A stretch of 64,000 bases of DNA from Apus apus (taxonomy: Eukaryota > Chordata > Aves > Apodiformes > Apodidae): assembly GCF_020740795.1 (NCBI RefSeq), contig NC_067299.1:11419333-11483332 (forward strand), given 5' to 3'. The position numbers and the translations under genes are program-made. The notes under the pieces were generated by a model. That model worked only from the letters and a program-made list of their open reading frames with translations, had not been told where the DNA came from and searched no databases. Positions within the stretch are counted from its first letter, which is position 1, and the number at the start of each line of letters is the position of its first letter. Below, piece after piece: positions 38,201 to 49,516 of this stretch.

Positions 38201-41200
38201 GCTTGGGTTAGATATGTAGGAAGCCAAGGGACCAGAAATCAGCTTCACATCTGATGAGATCTATTGTGCCCTCAAGCTTTCTCTGGCAGTGCCATGAGCA
38301 GCCCAGTGTGGCCAAAGCCAGGAGGAGTCAGCCAGGAGGTCCTGCTCACCAAAAGAAAAGGACCAGGGAGTGACACAATAATTCACATGATATATCAGGA
38401 ACATCCTTCTCTGGGGTCCTGCAGGCTTGTGGAAACACCCTGGTCCTCACCAGCAGGGGCTGGGAAGAGGAAGCAACATTTAGGGCTCCAGGAGGTCAGT
38501 TATCTTGTCTCTGTGTCCTGGGGACAGGACAAGACAGCAAATGGCAGCAGATAGAAAGGTTGTGGTGGCTTTGCAGTGTTTTGGCTTTAGGAGGCCGTGC
38601 CCAGGACAAAAGGAGCTATTTGGGCTTGGAAAAGTGGTCAAGAGCATGACAAAGGATAAAAAGAGCAGGAGGCTGATGGACTGAAGGCCTGTGTGAAGGT
38701 TAGGGTGTTGTCAGTGCCTCCTCAGCCTTCTCAGTGCTGGGGACACATCTTAAAAGGTCACCTTGGCTTGTGCTGAGCCTCATCCTGAGTCCATCTGGGA
38801 TCTAAACTCCTCTCCTAGTGCAGCAGATGCCCTGATGTGCAGCAGGACAGGTGAATGTTTTGTGGAGGTGTCCCAGCACCAACACACCTGTACCCATCCT
38901 GATGGAAGAGAGCCAGCCCCCAAATGACAAGTATGGACAAGCTGTTCCCTTCAGGCCATTTTGCCACTGCTGCATTTGCTCAGCTCCACCATGGCACTAG
39001 CTCCCAGGTAACCTCCAGCAGCCCCATGTACCCCCTGGGCCCTACACCAGAGATGCTAAGCACAGACAGGACAGCTTCACTCCAGGAACACAGAGACAAG
39101 AAGAACTTGGAGACGGCAAAGAACCTGCCTTCTACCTAGCACAGCCTGTCTCAGTCTTTCATGGTACTTTGCTATGCTCCATGTTCTACTTAAATGAGAA
39201 AAACAAACCATTAAGAAGTGAAGTGGAGCTGGTGGAATTGTTCTCTCTGGATTTCAGGGCTAGGGTGCCAGCATCCAACTTACCCGCAAGAAAACAAGGA
39301 ATCTGACGTCCCCTGCTGGCTTTAAGACAGGGCTCCTTCCTCATGGGGCCAAAGGGCATGTATTCCCTCCCTTCATCAGTGAAGTTCTGGTTAACAGCCA
39401 GCAAGCCCAGCTGGCTGGTCAAGTTCCTCAGCCTGCTGGCCAGAGGCTCCTCGCTGCCGTACACCACGCTGCCGTCCAGGAAGGAGGTGAGCGCGTTGAT
39501 CTGGTCCCGGATGGCTCTGCCTCTGGTGCAGGCAGGAGCTGAGCGGAAGAAAGGAAGGCAATCTCTGGTGTTCTTAATCCGTGGATCATTGGGTGGGATC
39601 TGCCAGAAGGTGGAAGAGTAACTCAGCACAAGTTCTGGGCTGCAGGAACTGCACCATGGTACTGCAGCCATAGGACAAGCCAAGCAGGAGCCATTTCAAA
39701 GAGAGTCGCCAAGCTACAGAGCATGGAGATCAGTCAAGAACCCCAGATCTGAAGGGTCAGATTGAGAGCTGAGCTGCTATTTTAGGATAAATAGCAGGAG
39801 AGCCTGGAGATTCCTGAATTTCCATTAAGTCCTATGGATGCCTAAACTTCTTCCCCTGAATATAGACTCATAGAATGGTTTGGGTTGGAAGAGAACGTAA
39901 AGATCATCCAGTTCCAACCCCTCTGCCCTGGGCAGACACCTCCCACCTGAGGGCTTGGAGCAACCTGTGGGACACACTCCCACAAGCTTGGAGCAAATTG
40001 GTCTAGTGGGAGGCTGCCCAGGGCAGTGGTGGAGTCTCCATCACTGGAGGGGTTTAAAAGCCATGTAGATGTGGTGCTGAGGAACATGGGTTAGTGTTGG
40101 CCTTGGCAGGGCTGGGGTAATGGTTGGACATCAAGATCTTAAAGTTCTCTCCAACCAAAACAATTGTATGATTTTAGGGCTTACTGTAATCCAGACATTA
40201 CCCCTCCAAAGCAAAGCTGTGTCATTGAGGGAGATGGAGAAATAGTCGGAAATGGGGCAGGACAGGCCGTGACTGTGCCTGACATCTGGAGACAGCCCCT
40301 GGGATCCAGCACCACCATCTTACAAAGAGCAATCTGTCCCCCTTGACCTGTTCTGAGAGGATGTCTCTCCATGGCCAAGGACCAGGAGACCCACCAGCAT
40401 CTCCTGGTTGGAAGTTAGATACAACCTCCCTCTCTTCCCTGCAAGAAGGCTGGCTGTACCTTGATGGGGAAGCAAGGTGGCTCCTTGGCACAGCTGGTGT
40501 CACAGTCCTCCTCGCCTTTGAAGGTGACTATGGCTGGAGTCTCTGGGCTGAAATCCAGATCGTGGTCAATAAACTGGCCCCACTGCATGAACATGAGTGA
40601 TCTCTGCTGGTCCATCCTCAGCTGACTGGTGGGGAAGCGGACAATCTCGTTGGACACTTGTCGAACCTGCAGGGGATGAAGGCAGAACATGTGGGTTAGG
40701 AAATGGTTTGTACCAATGGGTGCATCAGCTCATAAAGTCACCAGCAAAAATCCCCAAGGCATTCCTTGTCCTTCTCAGAAAACCATAATGTGTCTGTCCA
40801 CCTCAGAAGATGTTGCTCAGTGTCCCTTTTGCTGAGCACCTCAGTGCTCTGGCTCTAGCCAGGTTTCTGAGCCTCTAGCCCAAGAGCATCCCTTGATGGC
40901 CACACACTTCCTCATGGACCCACCCACGGACCCTCACACAGATTTTCTAGCTGAATATTTTTTCTTCTGGGGAGTCACTTGTTCATTTTAGACTCTGGCA
41001 TATTGCTTCTCAGGAGACAATCAGCTCCCACAAACCAAATCAAAAAAGGTAAGTCACGTTGGCTTAAGCACACTGAATTTAAAAGAACATAGAGTGTCAT
41101 TCTTGCTTTATGCCACACTTCTGCAAAAATCAGATTGACTTTCCTTTGCTTTTCCTGAAAGGCTGAGAGTTAGAAAGCATTTCTCTTAGATCACCTGGAG

Positions 41201-44200
41201 GTTCTCACATATAACCTGAAGCTGGTGGATTTAACTTCCTCCTCCTGATCCGCCCCCTGGCAGCGGGTGGGCATGGACCTGTAATCTGTCCAAGCACTGG
41301 CAGTTCCCTAAAATGGGAGGTGGATTTTCAGATGGCTGTTACAAGCATTACCAGCGGAAAGGGGAATCCATTGAGACACTTTCCTTCTGTCCACCCATGG
41401 GGGAGTGACTGCCCATCCTCATACTCTGCTGGCAACCACCTGGCCAGGGCTCTGTTGGAAGATCCTAGTGATGGGTTTCTCCTGTCAGAGCGAAAGGAAG
41501 AACAGGAAACTCAGTGTCATTAGCACCATGGGAGGGTGTAGCAGGATGCTCCATCTCAGTGGGCCTGCCTCAGTTTTCCCTTCTGATTCAGTTGCTCTCT
41601 GTCTCACAGATTTACAGCCCCTTGGCCTGGAGTGGAAAGATTCCCATGGGAAAGGCCTGAACTGGCAACAACCTTGAAAGTACAAAGAGGCCAAGTTGAT
41701 GTTCATAACACCAGCTGCTCTCCTGTGTTGAAGAACACAGAGCCCAGCCTGGCCGTGGCTGGGCCCAAAACAGAGGCAAAACAAGAACAAACAGATAAAC
41801 AGAAGAGTTTGCTTGGTGAAAAAAGGGCCTTCTTGGATGTTTCCACTGTTTTCCTTCTTGTTCTCCAATGAGAGGAGAGGTATGGCTAAGTAGTGAAATG
41901 ACAGCAGCCAGTCACTTTATTCTATACAAGCCTGGGCCCACCTTGGATCAGGGAGACTCCTGAACACTTTCAAAGGAGGTTGCTGGAGCTTCTCCCTTCA
42001 GCAGGGACACCTGCTCGAGGGGTCACTCCTCAAGAGGGTAAAAGAAAGGGACACTGGGCTGTGGCCAGATAAAGAGCAAGAGAGATCAACTCCCTAGATA
42101 CATCTTCATCAACTGGCTTGAAATATTCAGAAATCTTTCACTGCTAAGTCCTAGAACTTAAGACCTTAAGATCCTTTTAGATAATTGCAATTATTGTATT
42201 ATCACCTTGCCTAGGGGTTGTTCTAATCATTGTTTTAGATCTAGTGTAAGATGTACTAATAATAAAGTAAGTCACTAGCATTTAAACTGTTAACCCTTGC
42301 CAGCTATTAGTTGTGTATGTTACTGATTGCCAAGAGACCTTCCCGTGTTACTATTTTAACATCCTGGTTTGCTACCCCAATATCCCAACACTCACATCAT
42401 CTGGTTTGTGCCTTTTTGGTTTATTTTTTAAGACTCTGGTGCTGTTTGCAATAAATCTTGTTTTGTGCATATCCACCTCATCTGCTAACTTGCCTCATTT
42501 GGGACACAAGGCCAAGAGCTCATGGATGTGGAATGGAACCCACAGTGAGGCACAATGGCCAGGGAGCTGCTGCAGCTCTGGGTTTGTTTGGCACTGCCAG
42601 TAAGCCTCAGAATTGATAATAACAACAATAATAATACACACGAAGCCTCAGCTCCTCACAGGCACCAATGCAAGTGGCTGGTGACTTCTTGTGTCACCTA
42701 GACCTCAGATCATGGGTAAAAAACAAAGGTGAAGGCTCAGCATGAAGGAAACAGGGGAGAGACTTGTGCCTGTTTACTCAATGGCATCACCAAGGATCTT
42801 GAACTGAAATGGGGTGATTTGGATTGTGAGTATTACTGTGCTGTAATTGCATTAAGTGATCATTATAGCTTGATTAGATTGTTAAAAACTTAATTAGGCT
42901 AATAATAAATTGAATTTTGTAGTGCATGTATGAGTTCTCTGGCTGCCTGTCTTATGCTGCCTAGGGCCAAGCAATGGAGGGACACAGAGCCCAGGGCACA
43001 GGAGAGCCCAACTTCTCCTGGGCTTCAGGTGTGATTGTACAATCATAGAATGGTTTGGGTTGGAAGGTGCCTTAAAGCTCTGCTAGTTCCAACCCCCCTG
43101 CATGGGCAGGGACACCTCCCACCAGCCCAGGTTGCTCCAAGCCCCATCCAACCTGCCCTTGAACACCTTCAGGGATGGGGCAGCCACAGCTTCCCTGGGC
43201 AATCTGTTCCAGTGTCTCACCACCTTCACAGCAAATAATTTCTCCCTAATATCTCATTTAAATCTACCCTTTTTTCAGTTTAAAACCATCCCCCCTCATT
43301 CTATCACTACATGCCCCTGTAAAAGTCCCTTGTGATGGACCTGTCCTTTTCCCAGAGCCCAGATCCCTCCCTGGAATGAAGTCAATGCTACCTGAAAATG
43401 GAAGGAGGCAGGTGGCTCTCCCCCTGTTTCTTCTACAGACACTTGGAGGTTAAAGTATCCCTGAGGCAGAGCTGCCTGAACTCCTTCCTCTGCCCCACGT
43501 GCTCCCAGGAGATGCTCTGCCTACCAAGTAACAGGGGAGGGATGGAGAACACTCCTATACTGTCCCTTTTAAAACACCCCAATGTTTAGCACAGCTTTCC
43601 TGGTCCCCACATTACAGTCATGTCCCTCCATCTGTCCAACTGTGAGCCATGCAGGAGGTGATCTCTCCCAGCCCATGTGCCCAGATTTCCTACTACACAT
43701 AATGGGGGGACAAGGAGATAGCAAAATCATGCCCTGGTATGGGTTTGGTTCAGGAAGCCCTTTGAGACCCTGCAAAAGGGCAAAACCAGACAAAGCCTAG
43801 AAAAAAGAAGAAGGAGGCAGCCTGAGGACAGAGACCTTGAGCTGGATTCAGGCCCCAGCACATTCTTCCTATTCATATTTTGGTCAAAGACCATGGTCAA
43901 CAGTGAGAACCCTTCAAGCAAGACTAATTAAAAGCTCCACACATCTAGGGAACAACACCCTGGAGAGTGGAACCCAAAAGAGGGCACCCTACATGCATCA
44001 TCGCTGGGGATGAGGGTCTAGTTCTAGTGCTGGAGGACCTGTCCACCCACCCTGCTGTTGATGCAGCCCCCTCACCTGTTGTTGCACTCGCCAGTGATGG
44101 TTCGGTAACGTTGAGAAGCGTCGCAATGTGTTTTCTTATCCTGCTGGTCACATCCACTTGCCTTGTAAATGATCCCCAGCTGAGATGGTGTCAGCAAGTC

Positions 44201-47200
44201 TGGGAGGTACCAACAGAGAACAAACATACCAGCTCTGCTGGGTGTGCTGGGCCTCTCAGGCCCAGGAAAAGGTTTTTTCCTCCTTGTACCCTTGAAATGG
44301 TTTCTTACCACAGCATCATCTGTGAGACCACAAAGTCCTGCCATTTAAGATCTTCCTGCTCAAAGACATGCTAAGGATGCTCTCTAGAGCAGCAGCTTGG
44401 GTTTTGGTTTTGTTTGTTTGGTTGGTTGGTTTGTTTTGTTTCAAAAGCATGAAACCCAATAAATTTGTGGTCCAATCTTATTTGTATTTACATGTTAGGC
44501 CTGTGTGGCAGTGAAACAATTTTCTACTGCTAGCAATGCTTTTCCTTCCTCTCCCCTCCCTTTTTATCTCCACTGCTAAAAGAATAATTTAATAGAATCA
44601 TGGAATGTTTTGGGTTGGTTGGGACCCTAAAGACCATCTAGATCCAACCCCCTGCATGGGCAGGGACACCTCCCACCATTCCAGGCTGCTCCAAGCCCCA
44701 TCCAACCTGCCCTTCAACACTGCCAGGGATGGGGCAGCCACAGCTTCCCTGGGCAACCTGGGCCAGGGTCTCCCCACCCTCACAGGGAAGAATTTCTCCT
44801 CATGTCTAATCTGAATCTCCACTTTACAGTTTGAAACCATCACCCCTTGTCCCATCACTCCCTGCCCTTGTCAGAAGTCCCTCCCCAGCTTTCCTGTACC
44901 CATTTCAGGGGCTGGAAGGCAGCCATAAGCCAACAGTCACCATCGTGGTGCGTTACAAGTTTTTTTTCCCCCTGTGAAGCAGCCACCACTGTGCATCCCC
45001 CCTGCTCAGAGCTGCCTGGAGAAGCCATCGGGTGGCGGGGCAGCACAGGGGACCTCTGGCTTCACATTGTCACCAACCAGAGTTCCCCTTGCCTGGGAGA
45101 ATAGTCAGTTCAACCAGCAAAGCCTTCTTGGCTCGTGCTGTGAGCACACCACGTCCAGCGTCCCTTGGAGGTTCCTTAGGCACTGCTGCCACCAACAGAT
45201 GGGTTACAGAATGGTTTCAGAGGCCATTGCTGCCTCCTGGGCAGAGGGATCCGAGGTGGCACCCAGATGGAGTGGGGCTGGAGCATCTCTCCTGGATGGG
45301 GAGGAGTCCAGGGCAGGCAGCCCTGGCTCCCTCTTCCTGCACTGCCCAGGCTGGAGCAGGGCTGGAGCACCCCATGAGGTGTGTCTTGGCCTACCAGTGC
45401 AACGCTGGGGGTCCCCATGAGTTCACCTTTATATGGCAGGAGCCCTCCAAGTGCCTCCCTCAGCTGCTTCTCTTACAGCCCCTCGTTTGCCTTCAGCTCT
45501 CAGGAAACTGTCCTTGTCAGGAGGCCGGGACTGCCACCCCATGGAGGACACCCTCTTTGCACACACAGGCTGAAATGTCCCTTCGCGTTGCTCCCTTCTC
45601 ATTCTCAATTTGAGCCTTTCTCACAGCATCCCTTTGCCCATGCAGAACCATGGCAGTGACTTGGACCTTTGCTAGCTCAAGTCCAGCAGAAGAACCTCTC
45701 ACCTCGGGGCTGAGCTATTGTGTGTCACATCCTCTGTGTCTGCTCACTCCTGGCTCAAGCCAAAGAACATTACCTAGCAAAGTCTCACCAGTTTGGACCC
45801 ATTAACCACTGTACTGCAGGAAGAACCAGAATGTGTACAAAACACATCCATCAACTGATAACCCCCCAAATCATCTTCTAAGGTGGAGAGCACAGAAAAA
45901 TATCTCAGCTTTGCCTCAACGAAGTCATGTGGGAGGGATTTGAGCTGTGGCCCATCACCAGAGGTGGTTGAATCCCCATCCCTGGAGGTGTTTAGGAGAC
46001 GTATAGATGTGGTGCTTAGGAACATGGTTTAAGCACTGGACTTGGTAGAGTTGGGTTAATGGTTGGTAGACTGAGGTTATGGTTGGACTTTTCCAACCAG
46101 AATGATTCTGTGACTTCGTGCTTCAACCCCCTTCCATTCCCTCCTCCCAAGCCCCACAAAAGCCACAGTGACCAAGCCCTGTATCTTCTTCCTCCACTTG
46201 CTGCCAGCAAAGTGAGGTCCCTACCTGTGACATTGAAGTCCCTCCTCACAACCCATCGCAGCTTCTCCTTGAGGAGCCTCAGGGTGGTTTCCATATAATC
46301 TGCAGCCCGAACAGCAGCCCGAGTCCCTCCCAGAGGCTGTTTGAAATATCTCAGAAGCTCTGCTGGGGTCAAAGCATCATTCTGAAGATACTCCTTTATG
46401 CTGCAAGGGAGAACAAAACAAGATTGACAGGTGTGAAATGGGGCAAAGCTGCCAGTCCTGCAGATTTCACACCTGCCTGTTGGCACCACAGCTCTCCTGG
46501 TACCAGCAGAGTCTGCAAAACAGGGATAGGCAGGATAGGCAGGACAGGCAGTGTGTGTCAGCCCAGCACAGCCCAATCCAGCACAGCCCAGCCCAGCCCA
46601 GCCCAGTCCAGCCCAATCCAGCCCAGCTCAGCCCAGCCCAGCCCAGCCCAGCCCAGCCCAGCTCAGCCCAGCCCAGCCCAGCCCAGTCCAGCCCAATCCA
46701 GCCCAGCCCAGCTCAGCCCAGCCCAGCCCAGCCCAGCTCAGCCCAGCCCAGCCCAGCCCAGCCCAGTCCAGCCCAGCTCAGCCCAGCACAGCCCAATCCA
46801 GCCTAGCTCAGCTCAGCTCAGCCCAGCCCAGCCCAGCTCAGCTCAGCCCAGCACAGCCCAATCCAGCCCAGTCCAGCCCAGCCCAGCCCAGCCCAGCTCA
46901 GCCCAGTTCAGCTCAGCCCATTCCAGCCCAGCCCAGCCCAGCTCAGCCCATTCCAGCCCATTCCAGCCCATTCCAGCCCAGCCCAGCCCAGCCCAGCCCA
47001 TTCCAGCCCAGCCCAGCCCAGCCCAGCCCAGCTCAGCCCATTCCATTCCAGCCCAGCCCAGCCCAGCTCAGCCCATTCCAGCCCATTCCATTCCAGCCCA
47101 TTCCAGCCCAGCCCAGCCCAGCTCAGCCCTCACCGCTCCCGGGAGCGCCTGTAGGCTCCATCCACCAGCTGCTTGGCCTGCTCCACGCTGCTCTGCAGGG

Positions 47201-48586
47201 CCTCATCCGACAGCATTTCCAGCAGGTCTCAGAAGGGAGAAGGACAGAGCAGAGATAAGAGCCCTGATTCCCACCCGGGAGCATCCCTGGGCTTCCCTCC
47301 CTGCCTCCAGCACCCAGGCCTGCTGGCACAGCAGTGCTGGGGAATTGCTGCTGCTCCTCTCACCGAACCACAGGATGGCTTTGGTTGGAAGGGACCTCAA
47401 GGACCATCTAGTCCAACCTTAGACCCAACGTTACAAGCTCGGTGAGAGCAAGATCTGTGTATATATACATACACATACACAGATAATCCTCTCTATATAT
47501 TTATATTTTAAAAAATAGATATATTCCTCAGAGGAGTCTGAGAGAGTCCCTTGCAGGCATGAAAAGGGTATCTCCATCTGGGGAGGCTTCAAATAGCCAC
47601 CATGAGAGATGGAGGCATCATCCCTCCTGCCCTCTCACAGGAGAGCAGTTGCTGTTTCTTCAAGGTGTTTTGCAACCCTAATTATTGTGACTCATCCCAT
47701 TTCTGTGCCTCCAGCCACAGCTGCCCTCAAGAGAGCCTGCCTAGGTACCAGTGGCTGCCACAACAGGCATTAAGGGCCCAGCATGAAGAGTCTGCTTTTT
47801 TTTCTCATTAATGTCTTTACCCCCCTTTCAATCCCAGGTTGGTTATAGCCACGTTGCTGAGAAATCTCCAGTGAGCCCAGGCCCTGCCCCCTAGCACCAA
47901 CTGGCCAAAGCTCAGATTCATCCCACTCCACCTGAAGCTGAAGGTCACACAGCCTGAGTCCCTCAGTGCTTTCTCCAGCTCATCCTGCAACCTCCTGCCA
48001 CCCTCACTGCTCCCCCTCCTCTTGGCAGCCCCTCAAAGTGAATGGTGTCCCCATCATCTGCTGGCTGCAGAGCAGGAGGGGACAGGCCCTGGTGGGCTTC
48101 TCTCAGTGGCAGCTTTCTCCTACAGCCTCCAGGGAAGGAGAAAACAAGAGAAATCAGCATAAAGTGGGACAAAATCTCCAAATTCTCCCCAGGTTCTTTA
48201 AAATATCTTCCCTGATCAACCCCAAGTTGGTCCCTTTGGCAACCTTGGAGATCTCCTGCTGCTGTGGGGATGGAGCTGTGCTGAGAACTGATCTCTGACA
48301 GAATTTTAAGAAATCAGACAGGACAGTTAACTCATAAAAACCTGAAACAGCCAGGAGTACTGCCACAGGGGATACAGCCTGCCTGTGCTCCTTCTGGCAC
48401 CTCTTCAGGACTTTGCTGCTTATAATAGAATAATTCAGGCTCTTCTAGATTTCACTTGAACTTTCCTGCTCAGAAAAGCCCTTGATCTGCAAAATCTGAG
48501 GAGAGGATGATACCATTGGAAGAAGATACAGATGCCTGGAACAGGCCGAGGATCACCAGCAAGCCCAGGGAGATTTCTGTCTTCAT
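29057..48586 (-). CDS. MPO: myeloperoxidase-type haem peroxidase (MPO/EPX co-orthologue), complete
   Basis: Granule peroxidase that makes hypohalous acids from H2O2. Twelve exons in transcript order: 48586-48514, 47227-47134, 46400-46225, 44199-44076, 41481-41352, 40666-40460, 39599-39284, 36259-36099, 34338-34092, 33426-33256, 31066-30829, 29261-29057. Phases agree throughout; 713 residues plus TGA (human MPO 745, LPO 712). Signal peptide at 1-23, propeptide, then catalytic domain. Distal pocket Gln230, Asp233, His234; Arg377, Glu380 and Met381 (SEM), the Met being the sulfonium-link residue specific to MPO; proximal His473; Asn556 in ALNMQR. The SAPAC cysteine equivalent to the MPO dimer cysteine is present. 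The C-terminus ([15 protein letters not shown]) is also EPX-like, so it may represent the MPO/EPX ancestor. The codons give FAHASVPP around the proximal His, nearer LPO. It lies next to TSPOAP1, as in mammals. Confidence 0.85.
30118..30215 (-). repeat. CR1 3' end, left arm of an inverted pair
   Basis: ATCATAGAGTCATAGGATGG … CACCTCCCACCAGCCCAGG. Confidence 0.88.
30455..30573 (+). repeat. CR1 3' end, right arm of an inverted pair
   Basis: GGAGCTTGGAGCAACCTGGT through CCCTTCCAACCCAAACCATC to AAGATTCTATG. Confidence 0.88.
33760..34033 (-). repeat. CR1 fragment in MPO intron
   Basis: ATCATAGGATGGTTTGGGTTG to CATTGCCTCTTGTCCCCTCA; ends 58 bp before an MPO exon boundary. Confidence 0.92.
36455..37100 (+). 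repeat. CR1 fragment in MPO intron
   Basis: About 640 bp, from GATGAGAAGTTGTACATGAG to CACTCTGTGATCCTATGACTC. Confidence 0.9.
39866..39962 (-). repeat. CR1 3' end, left arm of an inverted pair
   Basis: ACTCATAGAATGGTTTGGGTT … GGCAGACACCTCCCACCTGA. Confidence 0.88.
39963..40174 (+). repeat. CR1 fragment abutting the previous one in opposite orientation
   Basis: GGAGGCTGCCCAGGGCAGTGG … GTTCTCTCCAACCAAAACAATTG near the 3' end. Confidence 0.82.
41352..41481 (-). CDS. MPO: MPO exon encoding the [10 protein letters not shown] segment
   Basis: This 130-bp exon is found only by reading splice sites: GCTCTGACAG acceptor and GTAATG donor on the minus strand. It encodes [20 protein letters not shown] then DGQSLPHGW and GFPFPL, the conserved peroxidase segment just before the distal pocket. 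Length equals the LPO counterpart at 4076-4205, and it fills the phase gap between 44076 and 40666. Confidence 0.88.
41870..42560 (+). mobile_element. LTR-like segment (probable solo LTR of an endogenous retrovirus)
   Basis: In an MPO intron, opposite to its transcription. It has an LTR-style 3' part: pyrimidine-rich stretch, AAGACTCTGGTGCTGTTTGC, AATAAA at 42450-42455, then TTTTGTGCAT and GGGACACAAGG. This resembles avian retroviral LTR ends as I remember them. No gag, pol or env coding is seen next to it. Boundaries are approximate and I could not find target-site duplications. Confidence 0.42.
43040..43335 (-). repeat. CR1 fragment in MPO intron
   Basis: AATCATAGAATGGTTTGGGTT to CTCATTCTATCACTACATGC. 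Confidence 0.93.
44398..44441. repeat. T/G simple repeat
   Basis: GTTTTGGTTTTGTTTG followed by GGTTGGTTGGTTTG in an MPO intron. Confidence 0.85.
44594..44905 (-). repeat. CR1 fragment in MPO intron
   Basis: GAATCATGGAATGTTTTGGG to CAGCTTTCCTGTACCCATT. Confidence 0.93.
45945..46125 (+). repeat. CR1 fragment in MPO intron
   Basis: CACCAGAGGTGGTTGAATCCC … TTTTCCAACCAGAATGATTCTG; ends about 100 bp from an MPO exon. Confidence 0.85.
46559..47128. repeat. G-rich pentanucleotide array (GGGCT/GAGCT) in MPO intron 2
   Basis: About 570 bp of 5-bp units. Plus strand reads CAGCC-type units; the MPO sense strand reads GGGCTGGGCTGAGCTGGGCT. It takes up most of the 733-bp intron and begins 5 bases past the MPO donor. 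About 16 AGCT sites and many four-fold GGG runs with CT loops are present. Variant units include AATCC (left part) and ATTCC (right part). All frames stay open for long distances only because the unit has no stop codon. Confidence 0.95.
47362..47422 (-). repeat. CR1 3' end scrap in MPO intron 1
   Basis: ACCACAGGATGGCTTTGGTTG … CAAGGACCATCTAGTCCAACC. Confidence 0.85.
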
Positions 48587-48588
48587 CC
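48514..48588 (-). CDS. MPO: MPO signal-peptide exon
   Basis: ATG at 48584-48586 is two bases after a TTTCTTTGCAG acceptor, so a non-coding 5' exon probably lies further right. It encodes [20 protein letters not shown] then SSSN, a typical secretory signal: Lys at position 2, hydrophobic core 5-16, small residues before a cut near 21-23. The GTATCA donor leaves one base that joins AC of the next exon to make Asp. Confidence 0.82.
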
Positions 48589-49414
48589 CTGCAAAGAAAT
48601 GCAAGACGTGAAGAAATCCAAGAACCCGTGGATCTCACCATGCACTGGAAGGGTCAGTGCCCACGCTGCTGATGGCACTTGTCATGGGACCTCATAAGGT
48701 GTCCCCAAGGCAATGCTGCTCAAGAGTGACTCTGCTGCCTGGGAGATCCTTGCAGTAGCAGATGAAACGGGAGCTGCCTCCTGCCCCAGGGAACTCAGGC
48801 ACTGCTGGGAACTCACTGCAGGAACATCACACAAGGGAGGAGGGGACAGAGCACACTGCCTGCTGCCTGGGGCAGGAGCTTGCTGGGGAATCCAGGCAGC
48901 AACACTGAGTGTGCAAGGAGATCTGTGGGGGCAGCAGGCTCAGCCAGGCCAGCACAGGAGGTCCTCTGCACAGAGATGTTGGGGATGTTTTTGCCCAAAG
49001 CTGACCCGCTCACCTCCCACAGTTTCTCCAAAACCCTATCAGAACCCCACAGAGCTTCGTACCCACCACGGAACTGCAGAAAAGGCAGAGCCCACCCTTA
49101 CGTGCTGAGCTAAACCCATTCCGTGTGGAGAAGCCTCCAGCGTCAGAGGCAAAGCAGTCCAGGCACATCCTGGCTGCACTCCACCAGGTGGAGGAGAGCA
49201 GCTCTGCCAGGCCTGCAGCAAGGTGGAAGAAGCCATCACAGAAGCAGCAGGAAGCACAGAGCTCAGGGGGATGCTCCAAACACAGCCCCAGCCCCTAGCC
49301 CCCCACCCATAGTATGAAACAAGTGTCCCAGGAAAGTAAAAGCAAAAGTGCAGCAGGCCAGGCTCTCACCAGCGACCTGTTGTTCTCCCCGTGGGCCCTT
49401 CTGCCCCTGCACTT

Positions 49415-49516
49415 TTATCTGCAGCGTGGCCTTATCTGTATCAGGGTGTTATCTGGATCAGGGTGTTATCTGCATCGGGGTGTCATCTGCACTGGGGTGT
49501 CATCGGCAGCAGGCAC
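49415..49516 (-). promoter_or_regulatory. 17-bp tandem array with four AGATAA motifs, upstream of MPO
   Basis: Six units of 17 bp start at 49415, 49432, 49449, 49466, 49483 and 49500. The first four begin TTATCT, which on the MPO sense strand is AGATAA, a WGATAR site; the last two have TCATC. The array is about 0.83-0.93 kb upstream of the MPO ATG. The repeat is plain; a regulatory role is inference. Confidence 0.55.

Noticed and set aside
46424-47422. Long open frame (332 codons) of PAQPS repeats on the plus strand
   Set aside because: It is a by-product of a stop-free pentamer; other frames and the opposite strand are open too, and it crosses an MPO exon antisense.
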